From the NCBI GenBank assembly GCA_025345505.1, contig JANVCC010000267.1, positions 2,135,596 to 2,199,595 on the forward strand: a stretch of 64,000 bases of DNA, in the 5' to 3' direction. The stretch comes from Todiramphus chloris collaris (lineage: Eukaryota > Chordata > Aves > Coraciiformes > Alcedinidae). The notes below the pieces were generated by a model. The model was not told the DNA's origin and did not search any database. It saw only the letters and a list, made by a program, of their open reading frames with translations. The position numbers were made by a program, and so were the translations under genes. Below are positions 45,381 to 57,916 of this stretch, one piece after another. Numbering within the stretch: position 1 is the stretch's first letter; the number at the start of each line of letters is the position of its first letter.

Positions 45381-47764
45381 GGTGACAAAAACACAGCACT
45401 GGAGTGCCAGAGATGGGGCTGGCAGAAGGCAAACAGGAGAGTGCTTGCAGGCAGAGTCCACTGGCTGGCTGCTGTTGCCTCTGAAGCCTTTCTGAAGAAA
45501 GACAAGCAGGGAGTCAAGCTCGCAGCTCTTACAAGGGGCTGGTTAGATTGATTGAGCCAATTTTAACACCACTAGAAAATAGGGAGAAAAGGAATCTCAG
45601 GGTTACAGCTGCTGGGTTTCTCGTCTTTGTTAGGCTAGTGTTGTCTTTATTTCTTCTGCAGTAGGATTAATATCAGACCAGTCCTCAAGCGACTTCTTCT
45701 CCCCTAGACTCTATACCAAATGAAGCTTCTCGTTTGGTGCCACAGAATAAGGCTTGAGGCAGCCACATAATTTTTAGAATATATTTATACAGCAAATCTC
45801 TGATATTTCTCATGGGCTTGTTGTAGCTGGCTGTACCGGGAGCTTGCTCCTGCTCCTTTCCTTCTTTTTCCTTAGACAGCTACTTCTTGTTCCAGCTGGT
45901 GCTGGGTGAATCAAATATTGCAGCCTCCAGAGCAGGTCATCGTGCCACAGGATATCTGTCAGAAAACCCAACTGTCCGTTCCCTTCCACGTGCACTGTGA
46001 GTTATAAAAAGCTCTCTTCAGGGAGTGAGGGTGGCAGGGTCCTGTAATTTATCTTGCATGAAATAAGCTTGTTTGAATGGCCTGGAAAAGCCAAGCCATT
46101 AGTTTAGAATAGCTTCTGGACCCTGCAGAACTGCAGTTCTGTTCTGCATAACCACTACCGTAAAAGTTATGGGATTTTAATACCCTTTTCTTTTTTTTTT
46201 TTTCCTATTATTGTGTCCTGCTGCAGACCCAGTGCTGGCTGCTCCAGCTCCATGCGTCTGAACGCTTCCTGACCTCACCAGTCCTGTGTGAACAATGGAG
46301 TAGGTTTGCTTAGTGTAAATCCTTTTTTTTTAAACTCATTAAAGTGTGCCAGGCCTCTCCAAGAGCCATTTGACAAATTCCCCTGAGTAGCAAAGTACTG
46401 TTTATTATGATTATTATTGCTATTATTATTTTTCTCTCAGCTCCATCTGTAATGTAAACACCATTATGTTTTAATTATCTGTTTGAAAAAGAGATTTAAA
46501 AGTGAATCCCAAAGGAACCTGGCCAGCATACACAATAGAAATCCCCTTGAGAGTCACTCCAGGAGGTGAACTGACATGGGAGGCATCAAAGATGTGCTGG
46601 AAGGAACAGGGCTGAATGTCGTTGCCATCCCATACCCACAAAGTCTTTTGTCCCGTGGACTGAAAGCTGGTGGATCACACCCTCCCGGAGGCTGCTTTTC
46701 TAGGTCTGTTCTCAGCTCTATGGGAAGGTGCTGGAAAAAGGATGTTTCTCTGCCTTTGGTAAGGGATTGTCACCCATTCAGCAGAGAAGGGACTCGGGAA
46801 CTAACGGAGCATCATCCTAAAGACGAGGGAATGAAACTGCTTTGGTTGCCATGGTGCCTGGTCTCAGCCAGGATGATAATAGCAAGTGTGAGACCACGCC
46901 GGCAGCGTACCTCTGCACACCCCACACAGACCCCCAGCTGCAGAGCTGTATCCTTGGCCAGCTTTGCAGATCCCCTTTTTTCTCCCTCACTCCTAAGCCA
47001 GCTCTGTCCTCTCCCCTGTCATGACCTACAAAGGGAACAGGAAAGCTCTGCTCCTTGCTGGTTTTCCTCCCCTTTCTCACACTTAGGACCGTGTTTTAAT
47101 GCGCAGCATTTGGCAGGGGACTCTTGGACTCACCCAAGTTAAGGAAACGGGAAGAACAAGTCATTAGGAAAGGCGACCCAAGACAGGAATGAATTGTTGC
47201 AAAACCTGACAAACACCTCTCTCTCACTTCTTAAGCCTGAAGTAAACTCAGCCTCATCACCCCTTTTTCACACCCGTGCATTGGAACAAGTCTATTTGCC
47301 AGTCCTCCCCCGCAATGTAATCACTCCACTGTTTAATGCTCTGCGTTTTCCATTATCACTAATCTCCTCAAATGAAAGGCAGGGACCCAGGCAGCTCCTC
47401 TGCCCGTGCCAGAGCCAAGGCGTTAATCGCAGCCCTCCTGCTTGCCAGGGCTGGGGGGGGATGGATTCCCTCCCGCAGCACAGTCTCTTCTTGACCATCC
47501 CCTCTGCTGACTGCAGTGAAAACGCCTCCAGGGAGGATGGACAGCAGTGCACAAGAGTCTTCTGGACTGCAAAGCTCTTTTTCAGAGAGGTCAGCAGCCC
47601 CCTGGGACAAGGTCCTCTAACATCATGACGTCCACCTGACCGTAGCACCTTAAAACCAAAAGGTTCCCAGAAACTTGGAAGAGGTTCCCCTGCTTCTTGC
47701 AAATCCACAAAGCTTAGAGTTCCTTTCGGGGGACCGACACCGTGCAGATGGGAGATGAGAAGAT
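45381..47764. other. No confirmed gene
   Basis: Holds a 13-base T run (46191-46203), an imperfect TTA stretch (46401-46430), and an AT-rich segment near 46440-46510. A 188-codon frame at 46576-47142 and others of up to 144 codons overlap in GC-rich sequence and show no motif. Confidence 0.45.
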
Positions 47765-48000
47765 TAACACCCCCAGGGTTACCAAATAAAAAAATTGATT
47801 TTTAATAACTCTAACCATCTCTTCAGCTTTCATTAGTCTCCTCTTTGGCTTTATAGTGCTGGGCATGAAGAATATGAGGATTTGAAGAATTAACTGAATT
47901 AATGAGGGCTGATTATTAATGTTCAGAGCTCAATAAAAAAGGGAGAGAGAGAAATAAAACACAAAAAAATGAGCTGAAAATAAGGGTAATCTTTCATTCC
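47765..48000. promoter_or_regulatory. Conserved-element-like stretch
   Basis: Begins with AAAAATTGATTTTTAATAAC and includes GAATTAACTGAATTAATGAGG and GATTATTAATG. It has no coding frame and sits in otherwise GC-rich DNA, so its base composition contrasts sharply with both sides. Confidence 0.22.
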
Positions 48001-51000
48001 CCCAAAATGAGATACATTGAATTATTGCTATACTTAAAACTGGAGCACCAAGGGAATGGAAATAAATACCTCCCATTAGCTATCGGAGGAGCTGTGAAAT
48101 CTGCTGCAAGCACATGTCCGAGGGGAAGAAGACGATCATGAGGAAACAGCACTGAAGGCTGCAGCTGAGGCTTTGGGCAGCGACTCTGAACGCCCTTGGC
48201 CTCTGCCTCGTGGCCAGAGCACCAACCAACCCGGTGCCACTTCTGCCCCCAGGACCTTGGAGTCCGTCAGCAGAAGCTGCTCAGGCGTTCAGCTCCTCTG
48301 GAGGTTTTGCCATTCCATCTTGGAAAGGGCCTGCTCCTTCTCATTCTGAGTATCTGGCCTTTGACTCCTCATCTCCGGAACCAGCAGTGCTCCCACGTGG
48401 TTAGGATGCCAAACCTTCAGGAGAGGGCTCGTCGGTGGAAGGCTGAACTCAGCCCAGGCTGACTGTAGCACAGCTATTGCCACCAGCAATCCCCACCTTC
48501 CCTCCATCCCCGAGTCCTCCCAGCTTCCCCTTGCGAGAAAAGCAAAGCATCTGATTGTCTGCGTAGGAAGAACAGGCTTGACTGCCACTGCTCCTTCTCC
48601 ACGGGCGGGATAGCCCGGGTCTGTCCGGGTGTTTCCTTCCCCAGCAGCCCTCCTGGCTGCAGGACCGAGGCTCTGCAGAGCCCGCTGGCTTGGGGAGACG
48701 GCGGGAGCGGAGGAGGAAGCCTGTGGAAGAGAACAATTCCGGCTGCTCGGCACCGCGCGCTGCTCAATTGCATTCAGCCTCTTCTGCAGAGTAATAAAGT
48801 GGTGTCTGAAAGGCAGCGTGGAGTTTTAATGCTCTCGTTGTCACTGGATGCTGCAATCACGTAATTAACAAAGCGAGGGAGATAGTCATTTAAAGCGAGC
48901 CGAGAAAGCCAGGGCATGAAGGAGATGCTTGGGGGAGTGGAATGGCTCTTGCTGAGCTCTTCTAGACCTGGAGACCTTTTTAGTGCTTGAAAGATGGAAG
49001 GATCACGTTTGGGTAACAGCAGTGGATAAAAGCAGTGTGCTTTGATTTGCTGTTTTATCTCTGTATTAACTTAAAAATTCAAGGGTTAATTTTCCCCTGC
49101 AGGGCCCCGGTCTGAAAGTGTGGGTGCTCAGCAAGGGGTAAATTTCCATCCAGGGGACACTGTTCTCTGGGGTCCTACAGCCTCCAATCTCACGCTGTTT
49201 TCACACCCACAATGTCAAGATTTCTCCTTATCCCAGCAGTCTTCACTAGATGTATTTTTCAGAGCCACTGCACCTCTATCAAAGCTTATTACTGGTTGGA
49301 CAGAGCCCTGACTGCCTTACATTGCAACGACACCAGGGTTTCCAGCCTGGCGTCGGATTTTCTAGAGCTGAAGAGACCAGTGAAGGTGGTGATCTCTCCC
49401 CCGTGCCACACCAGCTCACCACATGGCTTTGGCCCTCGAAGCCAAGAGCCCTGGAAGATGCCACTGCAAACGCTGCCTTCCTCCCCGCTGCAGGGATGCC
49501 CGCGGGCTGCCCCGCTCACCCAGTGCCTGCTGCTGGGCTCTGCGGGTGCCCAGCGGGTGCCAGGTCCGGCAGCTGCCGTGGCCAAGCCCAGGTCTGTCAC
49601 TCGTGTGTCTCTTCTTTCCCTCGGCGTGGGCTGAGAGCTGGAGGGGATCGGGACGCCGTGTGTGCAGCAGCCCTCCATAAAGCATCCTCCTCTCACCCTC
49701 CCGCTGCCTTTGTAGATACTTTAGGGCGTGGAAATGTAATCTACCTGCAGGGAAAGCTTTCTTCCTCGGTGGCTGGTGACCAACGAAAGAGACTGTCTGA
49801 AGGAAGAAAAGAGGTACTGTTTTTTATGCAGGAAATGTCTCCCTAAGTCTGGGAACCCAGTAAACAATTACAGCAGTGGAAGGATCCTGGAGATTTAGAG
49901 AGGCAAGAGTGCTGACAAAGGCTAAGCTTGACCCATTTATCTCTCAGCCCCTCTCAGCATATTTAGCAGCAGCTAAGAAGCACCTCACAAAATTTGAATT
50001 GAAAAATTAAAACGATAGCCTCTTCTGTTCGGGCTTTTTAATTTCACTTCCCATGGATAGTCCCCTCCTCACTTTCAACGGCGGAGTCCTCTTCATCTCC
50101 AGTGATATATATTGCGTGTCGGTGCCCACCGCCACGCTGCTGGACTGGAAATTGTTTGCAAAATGGACATTGCAGGTCTGCTGACTTTAATTAGGAGGAG
50201 ATACCAGCTTGCAGGTTGCAGGCAGGGAGTGCAGAGTTTGGGAGGAGTTGGGGCTTGAGGGGTTGGTTTGTGGACCAAAGGGAGCTTGAGGAAGCGTTGC
50301 GTATAATAAAAGGAATCCAGATGTTTGCTGCTGTGGAGCTCTGTTAACTATCAGACCTCCCTTACAGTACTTTTTTGCTTTGTATCTCATTAACTCAGAA
50401 AAAAATCACCCAGCAGAGCCCGTAAGTTTATTCTCCTGAGCTGTGGATGCTCTGTATTTCTGTGGCTTTGAGGAAACCACCAAGATTGGTGGTAGCTTTT
50501 CTAGTAGGACTGTGTTTACAGGCCCCAGCCGAGAACAAGGTTGTCTATGTACAAAGTGAAAAATGTGTGAGGTACGAGGTAGGGGCTTAAAAGCTGAGGG
50601 GGCAAAGAGGCTCGGGGCTGTATAGGACAGCTCTGGAGAGTGGCTCAGGTCTGACACCCTGCTCCCAGGGCAGTGTGTCCGTGCCTGTCCATAAGCATCA
50701 GAGTGGAAATGGATGGAGCTGTGCTGAAATTCTGTATCTTATCAAGGCTTCAGTACATACTGGGATTTACTGGGGACCCAGGTTATATAAAGGCTTGAGA
50801 CAGGGACCGCTGATGGAACTGCCCCTACAGTCAGCAGAGGGACCTCGTTGCAATTCCTGCATCAATCATCTCTAGAGGACAACATTACTGAGTGATACTG
50901 CACCCCTAAACAGCGCGGCATTTGCATCCCTCCCTCCCGTCTTCAACTTAGGCATCTTAGTTGGTGGTTTACCTTTGAAGGGCCTCGTTTAGTGTGTTGG

Positions 51001-51175
51001 GTGTAGGGCCAGCAGGCAGACAAACACCCCCAACATCTCATTTTTACCCGTAAAATCACCACTGCTGTGCAAAATCGATGCCAGATTTACACACAAGCAC
51101 AAATGCACTGGCTCGGTGGAGTGAATCCCAGTTTCTGTTGGGAGTAAATAAAAGGAACATTATTTCTGTGCGTGC
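48001..51175. other. GC-rich DNA with chance open frames; no confirmed gene
   Basis: A CpG cluster lies at 48600-48760. Overlapping open frames of up to 198 codons on both strands at 49.2-49.85 kb reflect a stop-poor GC-rich stretch. None shows a recognisable domain, and their mutual overlap argues that at most one could be coding. Confidence 0.45.
51050..51093 (+). repeat. Short relic similar to the element at 45.03 kb
   Basis: GTAAAATCACCACTGCTGTG and, shortly after, AGATTTACACAC match the order and wording of the 45032-45100 element with several changes. It lies about 80 bases before the CR1 copy. Confidence 0.32.
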
Positions 51176-51333
51176 TGCACTGGAACAGGCTGCCCAGAGA
51201 GGCTGTGGAGTCTCCTCTGGAGCCTTTCCAGCCCCCCCTGGATCTGTTCCTGGGTGACCCTGCTCTGGCAGGGGGGTTGGACTTGATCTCCAAAGGTCCC
51301 TTCCAACCCCTACCATTCTAGGATTCTATGCAT
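51176..51333 (+). mobile_element. CR1 LINE, truncated 3' end
   Basis: The segment GGAACAGGCTGCCCAGAGAG, then GGTTGGACTTGATCTCC, AGGTCCCTTCCAACCC and a terminal ATTCTAGGATTCTATG repeat is the standard 3' end of an avian CR1 retrotransposon. Only about 160 bases are present: CR1 copies are usually 5'-truncated because reverse transcription starts at the 3' end and stops early. Part of the expected middle, between the CTGGATCTGTTCCTG and GGTGACCCTGCTCTGG words, appears deleted. No coding remains. This is the clearest evidence for the organism class. Confidence 0.95.
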
Positions 51334-51697
51334 GCAGTCCCCGATGGGATCTTCTTCAGGACTGTCACCGTCTGCAGTCGCCCTTCCGGATGGGAGAGTA
51401 GGAAACCTGGCTGGTGGCTCCGGCGGCAGCAGCACTGCAGAGCTTGTCTCGCCTGCGAGTCGCTGCTGGCGCAGCCCGCAGCCACCCACAGCAGTAATTA
51501 TTCACAGCTCTTTACATTCCTTTTGTACCGCTCCGCCGCAATTCTAAATCACTCCATCAGTTGTGACAGTTTATGAGAGCTGATGTGGCTCATCCTCTGG
51601 AACAGACAAGCGTGCATAGGAGTGATTATTTCATAAACTCCATTTTATTTTTCACCCTGTGTCTTCCCTGATCCTTAAGCCATTCAATATCAACTGC

Positions 51698-51740
51698 TTT
51701 CCTTTTTTTTTTACCTTCTTTTTTGGTTTTTTTTTGCCTT
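51698..51740 (+). repeat. T-rich low-complexity tract
   Basis: Several T runs of six to ten bases broken by ACC and GG; no element boundaries or target-site duplications seen. Confidence 0.8.
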
Positions 51741-52142
51741 GAGCAGCTCTTGTCAGCAGGGTTAGAGACCAAGCGATTTTTTCCATAACACCCTGGTGTG
51801 TTCACAGCTCCCCCACAGATGACAGGCTCCATATTGTGCCAGGGAAAGGTAAATTGTTAAGTGCATTTCCTTCTGTTAACACACTGCTCGACACCATGCA
51901 GTCTCCTGGTTGAGCTGCCAGGCATCCCTATGACTTGTAACCAGCCGGCTCCTAGGAACCTTGGGAGGAGAAGTTGCACTCTGAAAACTCAAAAGATGCT
52001 GGGGAAGGCATCAGCTTATGTAGCTTCTGTAAAATGACGAGCCCTATTAATTAGTGACTCCTTTTCCAGGGTAGGTGTCAGGATCGGAGAAGGGCCAATC
52101 AGTGAATGTGGGAGCACGAGCATCGTGCAGGAGCAGCGCTGG

Positions 52143-52157
52143 CAGCAGCAGCAGCAG
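52143..52157 (+). repeat. (CAG)5 trinucleotide repeat
   Basis: Five CAG units, which read as a glutamine run in a 74-codon frame at 52125-52349. There is no other sign of a gene, so the glutamine run is not taken as coding. Confidence 0.85.
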
Positions 52158-52382
52158 GGCATGGGACAAGGTGAAGGAGGAGCTGTGCCAGGGGACGATG
52201 GCATCACCCACAGCGGTGGGTTGGAGCGCAGGACGGGCTGTCCCAGAGCTGGCTGGGGCCTTGCAGGTAACCACAGCAACTCCATCACTTCCCCAGAGCA
52301 ATGTGGGACAGGAGCAGCCCTACTGAAAGTCGAGGCTGTGCCAGTGTAACAATCTCTGCAGCCTAGCATTTAAACATTGCCT

Positions 52383-52418
52383 GGCAGCCACTGGAATCAA
52401 TGGCAGTGAGATACCAGA
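52383..52418 (+). repeat. Possible old-repeat relic with short inverted arms
   Basis: CTGGCAGCCACTGGAATCAATGGCAGTGAGATACCAG contains nested complements (CCACTG/CAGTG, CTGG/CCAG) around GAATCAATGG, a core common in very old amniote hairpin repeats. Short, so uncertain. Confidence 0.25.
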
Positions 52419-54340
52419 ACCCTTTAAAACCAGCAGATCTTTCCGAAAGCGACATCAGCGGAAGGGTTCCCATTCAATCCAACTGATGCTCATCTGAGAT
52501 GGAAATGCAAGACGGAGTCAGGGAGTGGTCTGATGTGGCCCTTTTGGTTTCTTCTGCCGTTACCCTGCAGGTGGTCCCAGAGTCTGCACAAGCCAGGCTT
52601 CTTCTGCAGACAAAGGGGCATGTTCAGATGTGAAACCTGAGCAGTAAATTGTTTCCAAATGCACAGCAAGGTCGGGGGAAGGAGTCAGCAATCCTTGGGC
52701 AGTTTGATGATCTAATTTAATTTCTCAAGTGTATCAGTCTGTGGTTCATACAGTCCCTGACACATGTACTTGGCCAAGACCTAGGAACAGGAATATGTGG
52801 GTGGCAGGATAACTCTGGACGAGACAGGAATATAGACTCTTATCAGCAGAATAAAATCACCAACCCTTTATTGGTTTGAATTGCTTACCATCACTCTCCT
52901 ACAGAGTCAGATCTCAAGCTGGTTATGTATCAGCTGAGGATCTTCCTCATGGCTGCATTATCAGCAGAGACTGAAGCCCTTAGAAATGAGTATTTATCAC
53001 CTAGCAGGAAGCATTTGCATCTAGGCACAGAGCTGCGTTTTGCCTTGAGGTGTTTCAGTTCTGCTTCCACTTAAACTGGCAGCTGCATCAGCACAGCCAG
53101 CGGCAGCCCTCGCACCGGAGAGGTCTGGAGCTGCAAACGGAGCGAGGTGGAGATGTGGCCTCTCCTCACACTCATTCCACAAAGCTGGCCAAGGCGAGCC
53201 TGCCTTTTGGGTGGTATCCTCACTGCATCCAGAAGCAGAGAGGCTGATTTCGGGCTTTGCGCCGAGGGCTGTGGTCCCCTTCTGCTCCCAGAGCCACCCC
53301 TAGGAGGCCACCCAAGTGGCTGAGGAACTAAGCCCCAAGGTGGCTGTTGAGGTTGCGTAGCACCAGGAAAGCTGTAATCTTCCTGCGATTGATTTCCTAG
53401 AGACAACTCGTGGTCTGTGTGCACTGAAAGCTACTTTAAGCAAGAAAGATGAGTCCTTCTGACACACCTTGATTGGCAATTGTGATAAATTCCTGTAATT
53501 ACCATTGACTCCGCAGAGGGCTTTTGTTTGTTAAAGATGCTGCTGAAATGACGGCCCAGCAACGGTATAAAACGTGCACAAGGGAAAAGCTGCACGAAAC
53601 GCCTGTCTTTGCAGAGTTGCCAGAGCAGCTCTGTGATGAACCACCAGTCTCCCTTCTCTCTCCCACCAGCATCTCATTTCTCACAGTCAGATAACGCACG
53701 CTGAAGTTGGTTTGTTCTATTTTCTGGCCAGGTAGTTTCCAACATGGTCGTTTATTATTCAGTCCTTGTACTAGAATACGGAGCAACGTGTGCTTGAATC
53801 ACATGGGTTTTAGTCATAGGAATAAAATATTTACAAGTGTGAACTGTTTCCCAAGACTCCACGGTCTCTACCAAGCATTGAGAAGTTACGAATATCATCC
53901 AGAAATATTTTGATCTCTCCTTAAAAAGTCACAAGTTGAACAATCCTATAATACATGTGGCAGCTTCATCCTCTAATATTTGATTCCACAACTTGCTCCT
54001 GCTTCATGTTTTCAAGCTTTTATCATTCCCTCTCTCCCTTGTTAAGAAAAATGGAAATGGTGATGTTCTTGCCGTGATTCAGCTGCTTAAAATCGTAAGA
54101 AAAATTCAGAGCTGAGACCCATGAGAAAATAGCAAAACCAGGCAACATTACTACGCGCACACACACAAATTAATTAGGAGCTTTGCAAAGCCCTAATCTC
54201 TAAGGAGTCTTTCCAGATCTGTTTGAAATCTGCTCTTGCCTCAAAGCTTCCAGGACAAGAAGAAGGAGTTAAAATGAAAACTGCAGATGGACTCTCTGTC
54301 AAACCTGCAGCGGCTGGGAGGAGTCCTGGCCTCTGATGTG

Positions 54341-54372
54341 TTGACTTCAGTGGGATTTGGGAGGCACCCAGG
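54341..54372 (+). repeat. Possible old-repeat relic
   Basis: TTGACTTCAGTGGGATTTGG followed by AGGCACCCAGG closely follows the TTGACTTCAATGGGATTTGGG(C)ACCCA wording I associate with an ancient sauropsid repeat. Confidence 0.35.
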
Positions 54373-55451
54373 ATGGAAAGAGCTTCGGAGCTCTTTTGTT
54401 TCCATTAAGGTACGAAAGCGTGAGACTCGGGAGCACTCAGGTCACTCAAGAGCTCCCGTTGGATGCTGAGCTCTTTCAACAAGCAGACCACACATCCGCT
54501 AAGCTCATTGCTCCTTTCCCTGATCTCCAGAGACAGTCCCAGGGCCCGGACTGGTTTGTAACCCCACAGATGAAGAGACACAGGCCTGGAGCTGCAAAGA
54601 GTGCCAGTCTGCACGATCAAACCCACACGGGTCAGGTGTTTTCCCTCTGAAAAGAAGGCTACGTGTTTACACCCGCTGTTTGTTTCCACGGGAGCTTGCT
54701 GGAGACAGACAGACAGGGGCTGTGCGTGTGGAACCCTGGAGAGCAAGCAGGAATCGTACTGGCCGCACAGAAACTTCCCCCTCCGCCTTAGAAACGCTCA
54801 TATCTTAAATGTGGCCAATTGTGCAGGTGTGGGGAGCTCAGAGAAGAATGGAGCGAGCACAAAGCAGCGGAAAGGGAAAAGAGCAGCGGGTAAAACGAGT
54901 GCCTTGTAGGAGTCCTCTGCTCATTACTGCAATGATGATTTGACTTGTGCACTTCTGCTTTGGGGCCGTTTCCCTCCGTGGAGACGGACCACTTAATGAT
55001 AAAATACCACCTTTGTTAAAGCAGAACTAATACTTAACAGCTGCAAAGCAACCCGTTCGCACCGGAGTCAGCTTCTTCAGCGGAGGAGGAAGGGGGAAAT
55101 GTCAAGGGCACAGCAGGTGCTGCAGTTTCCTCCCAGCCTGCTCGAGTCTGTCTTCTGAGGGGGTTTATAGACTGCTGATGCCCAGGTCCATAGGCAGGCT
55201 GCAGATCCAGCACTAGACACGTGTGCGTGGAGCCGTGACACGGGCGAGTCACGGCCGTGAGCACACTTGGCTGCCTGTGAGACGTGGTGCCACCTCTCTC
55301 TTCACCTGCCAGTGCTGGAGCTGGAGCAGATGTGTCCCTGTGGCCCTCTGATACCTGTACCAACATGGACACACCTTGTTGCACCCATCAGTATGCCACC
55401 ACACAACCCACAGATGACTGCAGCCACCCCAGGAGCGGCTGAGAGACCACT

Positions 55452-55790
55452 CACAGAGTCACAGAGTCACAGAATGTGAAGGGTTGAAAGGGACACACTA
55501 ACTGGACACACTATTCCAGATGTGGCCTCACCAGGGCAGAGCAGAGGGGCAGGAGAACCTCTCTCCACCTCCTGACCACCCCCTTCTGATCCACCCCAGG
55601 ATGCCATTGACCTTCTTGGCCACGAGGGCCCATTACTGGTTCATGGTCACCCTGCTGGCCACAAGGACCCCCAGGTTGTTTTCCCCCATGCTGCTCTCTA
55701 AGTCAGTCCCCAAGCTCTACTGGTCCCTGGGGTTGTTCTTTCCCAGATGCAGGCCAGCTTCCTTGTGAGGAGTGAGCACTGAGGTCCAGG
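55452..55790 (-). mobile_element. CR1 LINE fragment, minus strand, internally deleted
   Basis: The left edge has tandem TCACAGAG units and AGGGTTGAAAGGGAC, the reverse complement of a CR1 3' terminus. It then jumps directly to CCAGATGTGGCCTCACCAGG and on through the reverse complement of the C-terminal part of the CR1 reverse-transcriptase frame (AAGAAGGTCAATGGCATCCT, CCTGGGGGTCCTTGTGGCC when read on the minus strand). The sequence between is missing. The 10-base word GGACACACTA occurs on both sides of the join (55491 and 55504), consistent with deletion at a short homology. Several stops interrupt the frame, so it is dead. Confidence 0.9.
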
Positions 55791-56189
55791 CTTAGTCCTG
55801 TGTACACATCACAGCCCTTGGGATAGAGGAGGAGGAGGACAGAGCAAGCAGCGTGCGCACGCAGAGCGGGTTACTGAGCCAGTGGAGGAGAGGGAGACGC
55901 AAGCAATTCCTACAGAGATATGTGACAAGACACTGGGAACGCTTCAGGCAGAAAAGTCACTGTAGTTTTGTGTTCTGGAAGAACTTTGTGGGCAGAGAAA
56001 GCGTGAACTTCTGGCACTGACAGACATCTCCGAGTCAGCTCTCCCAGGGACGGCTGGAAATCTCAGCATGGGAATTTCCCAGCCCTCCCAGTGCCTGGGT
56101 TACTAGTCTCACTAAGGGTCTGCGTTCAACTCGAATGCTGAAAGGAGGGGGAAACTCCCCAGATCTCACCAAATGTACACTCGAAGGCC

Positions 56190-56269
56190 CAGTTGTCACT
56201 TTGGATTCTTACTGGCTTTAGTGGGAATCTGGCACACACAAGGGAAGCGAGGACAGAATCAGGACCTGG
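56190..56269 (+). repeat. Relic of an old interspersed repeat
   Basis: ACTGGCTTTAGTGGGAATCTGGCACACACAAGG, then GAGGACAGAATCAGGACCTGG, follows the order of a consensus I recall (TTGACTTTAGTGGGA, GCACACA, CAGGATCAGGACC) from old repeats in birds, turtles and crocodiles. Family name unknown to me. Confidence 0.38.
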
Positions 56270-56707
56270 AATCACCTGAGATCAGCCCCTTCCAGCTTCT
56301 TCCTTAACCACCTCCTTTCCAGCACAGCCCCACGATTCCCAGCGGAGTCACTTTGCAGGTATGCTGGTTTAGTGAACGCCAGAGTCTGACCCCTTGTTGC
56401 TGACACAACACTTTCCTATCATCCCTGCCATTCCTAAGTAATTCCAGTAGCTCTGCATTCCTGTAAGACAGATCTTATGGGCTTAATTCTCCTCCTTCTC
56501 TGGAACTCCAGGAGTACGTAGATGTTTTCCCGAAGTTTGGCAGGTGCTGTACGTGTGTCACACGAGTCACGGCTACGGCGTGAGTAATCCGGGGGAGGAG
56601 GGAGCAGGGAAAGAAAGAGCTCCTCCGAATCCTTCAGCTCTTCACTTGGACAGCATGAATGAGATATTTAAATACGTTACCGTGGAAACAATCAAAGAGG
56701 GGGTCTT

Positions 56708-56734
56708 TGTGTGTGTGTGTGTGAGTGTGTGTGT
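56708..56734 (+). repeat. TG microsatellite
   Basis: About thirteen TG units with a single A interruption near 56724; likely polymorphic. Confidence 0.9.
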
Positions 56735-57916
56735 TTTAGTAATCCCAAAGGGGGTATTTAATTGGAATCAAGCACAGCTTTTTAACTGTGTTTTTTTTTA
56801 AATTGGAGAGAAATAAAAAGAAGAAGCTGCCAGAAAAGGAACATTAAATAAAAGGGGAGAAAAAGAAAAAAAAACCCTCAAAACCCAACACATGAAACAA
56901 GATGGGGGGAGAAAGGGAAATCAAAAGAATAAATTTACTGTAACTGGCAAAGGATTCATTAGGGTTACAACAAAGCTCAGTTCAATTTCCCTCCTATTGA
57001 CATTAACAAGTTTGATGTAGGTCCAGCCTGAAAGGCAGCAAGAACGTCTTTCTCTCCCGACGCCTGCTCCCGGGGGACCCAGCAGCTGTCTGCAAATCGC
57101 TCCACGCTGGGCAGCAACGTCTCTTTTCTTCCCTCCTTGGCATTTTCCTTTGCCCACCCGCACCCACACGGAGCCGTGCCCTGGGAGCCCGCCTCAGCAC
57201 GCCCCATCCCTGCAGCATCCCTCCTCTCTCCTCAGCTCTCTGTCGGGGACGAGCCATTTCAGTGCTGATAAACCTGAGCTGTTATTTATTACCATCCTGC
57301 AGCTTGAATACATTGAGCTCACCAGAGTTATTCTGGGGCCCAGCACCGACCCCTCTAGGCTCGTAATTAACCATTATTATTGTTAATGTTAGCAGGGAAG
57401 TTGCTGTTTAGGCTAAAGGACACTGTTAGTGTAAGAGCAGCCTCACTGTGAGTAAACTCACGCTGGAAATTAGAGTTTTCTTTGCGTTGGAAAGACTGAT
57501 TCTGGACTAAGGGCAGCAGGAGAGGAGGCCTCACAGTTTTAAGAGAAAATTTGGTAGGGTATGAATGAGATTTTATCTCAGAGAGCTGAACTTCATGTTC
57601 TGGAAGGTCCTTTCCCATCTCTTGCTCCTTGTATTTTCCACTTTTTGTGTTAAGATGAGATGTCGAAGTAGCTGGATTAGAATAGGGGGTGTATTTGGTC
57701 ACCCACAGGCAGAGTGGGCGCCAGTTCCCGACGCCGGTGTAAAAAGACAAGATTACATTTGGGATCAACTCCACAGGGACAGAGGTGCCAGTGCCTGCAC
57801 GTTAAGGAAGGGGCATTGATTCCAGATGCCAGGGTCAGGCTCTGATGTTCTGCTGCAGAGAAAGCCAGCACAAGGTTGGCACCCACGATAGGCAGTAGCT
57901 GGGAGAAGTCCAGAGT

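Larger units (their letters stand above)
51741..55451. other. No confirmed gene
   Basis: Non-coding sequence with a (CAG)5 at 52143-52157 and two possible old-repeat relics (52.39 and 54.35 kb). Open frames of about 115 codons at 52.0, 53.1, 54.4 and 55.0 kb overlap on both strands and lack motifs. Confidence 0.45.

Noticed and set aside
46576..47142. 188-codon open frame.
   Set aside because: No recognisable domain, overlapped on the minus strand, and no promoter or splice signal; GC-rich chance frame.
49250..49846. 198-codon open frame.
   Set aside because: Overlapped by other frames of 85-140 codons on both strands in GC-rich DNA; no motif or splice context.
52125..52349. Frame with a glutamine run from (CAG)5, suggestive of a transcription factor.
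   Set aside because: Five CAG units are a common simple repeat and nothing around them is protein-like.
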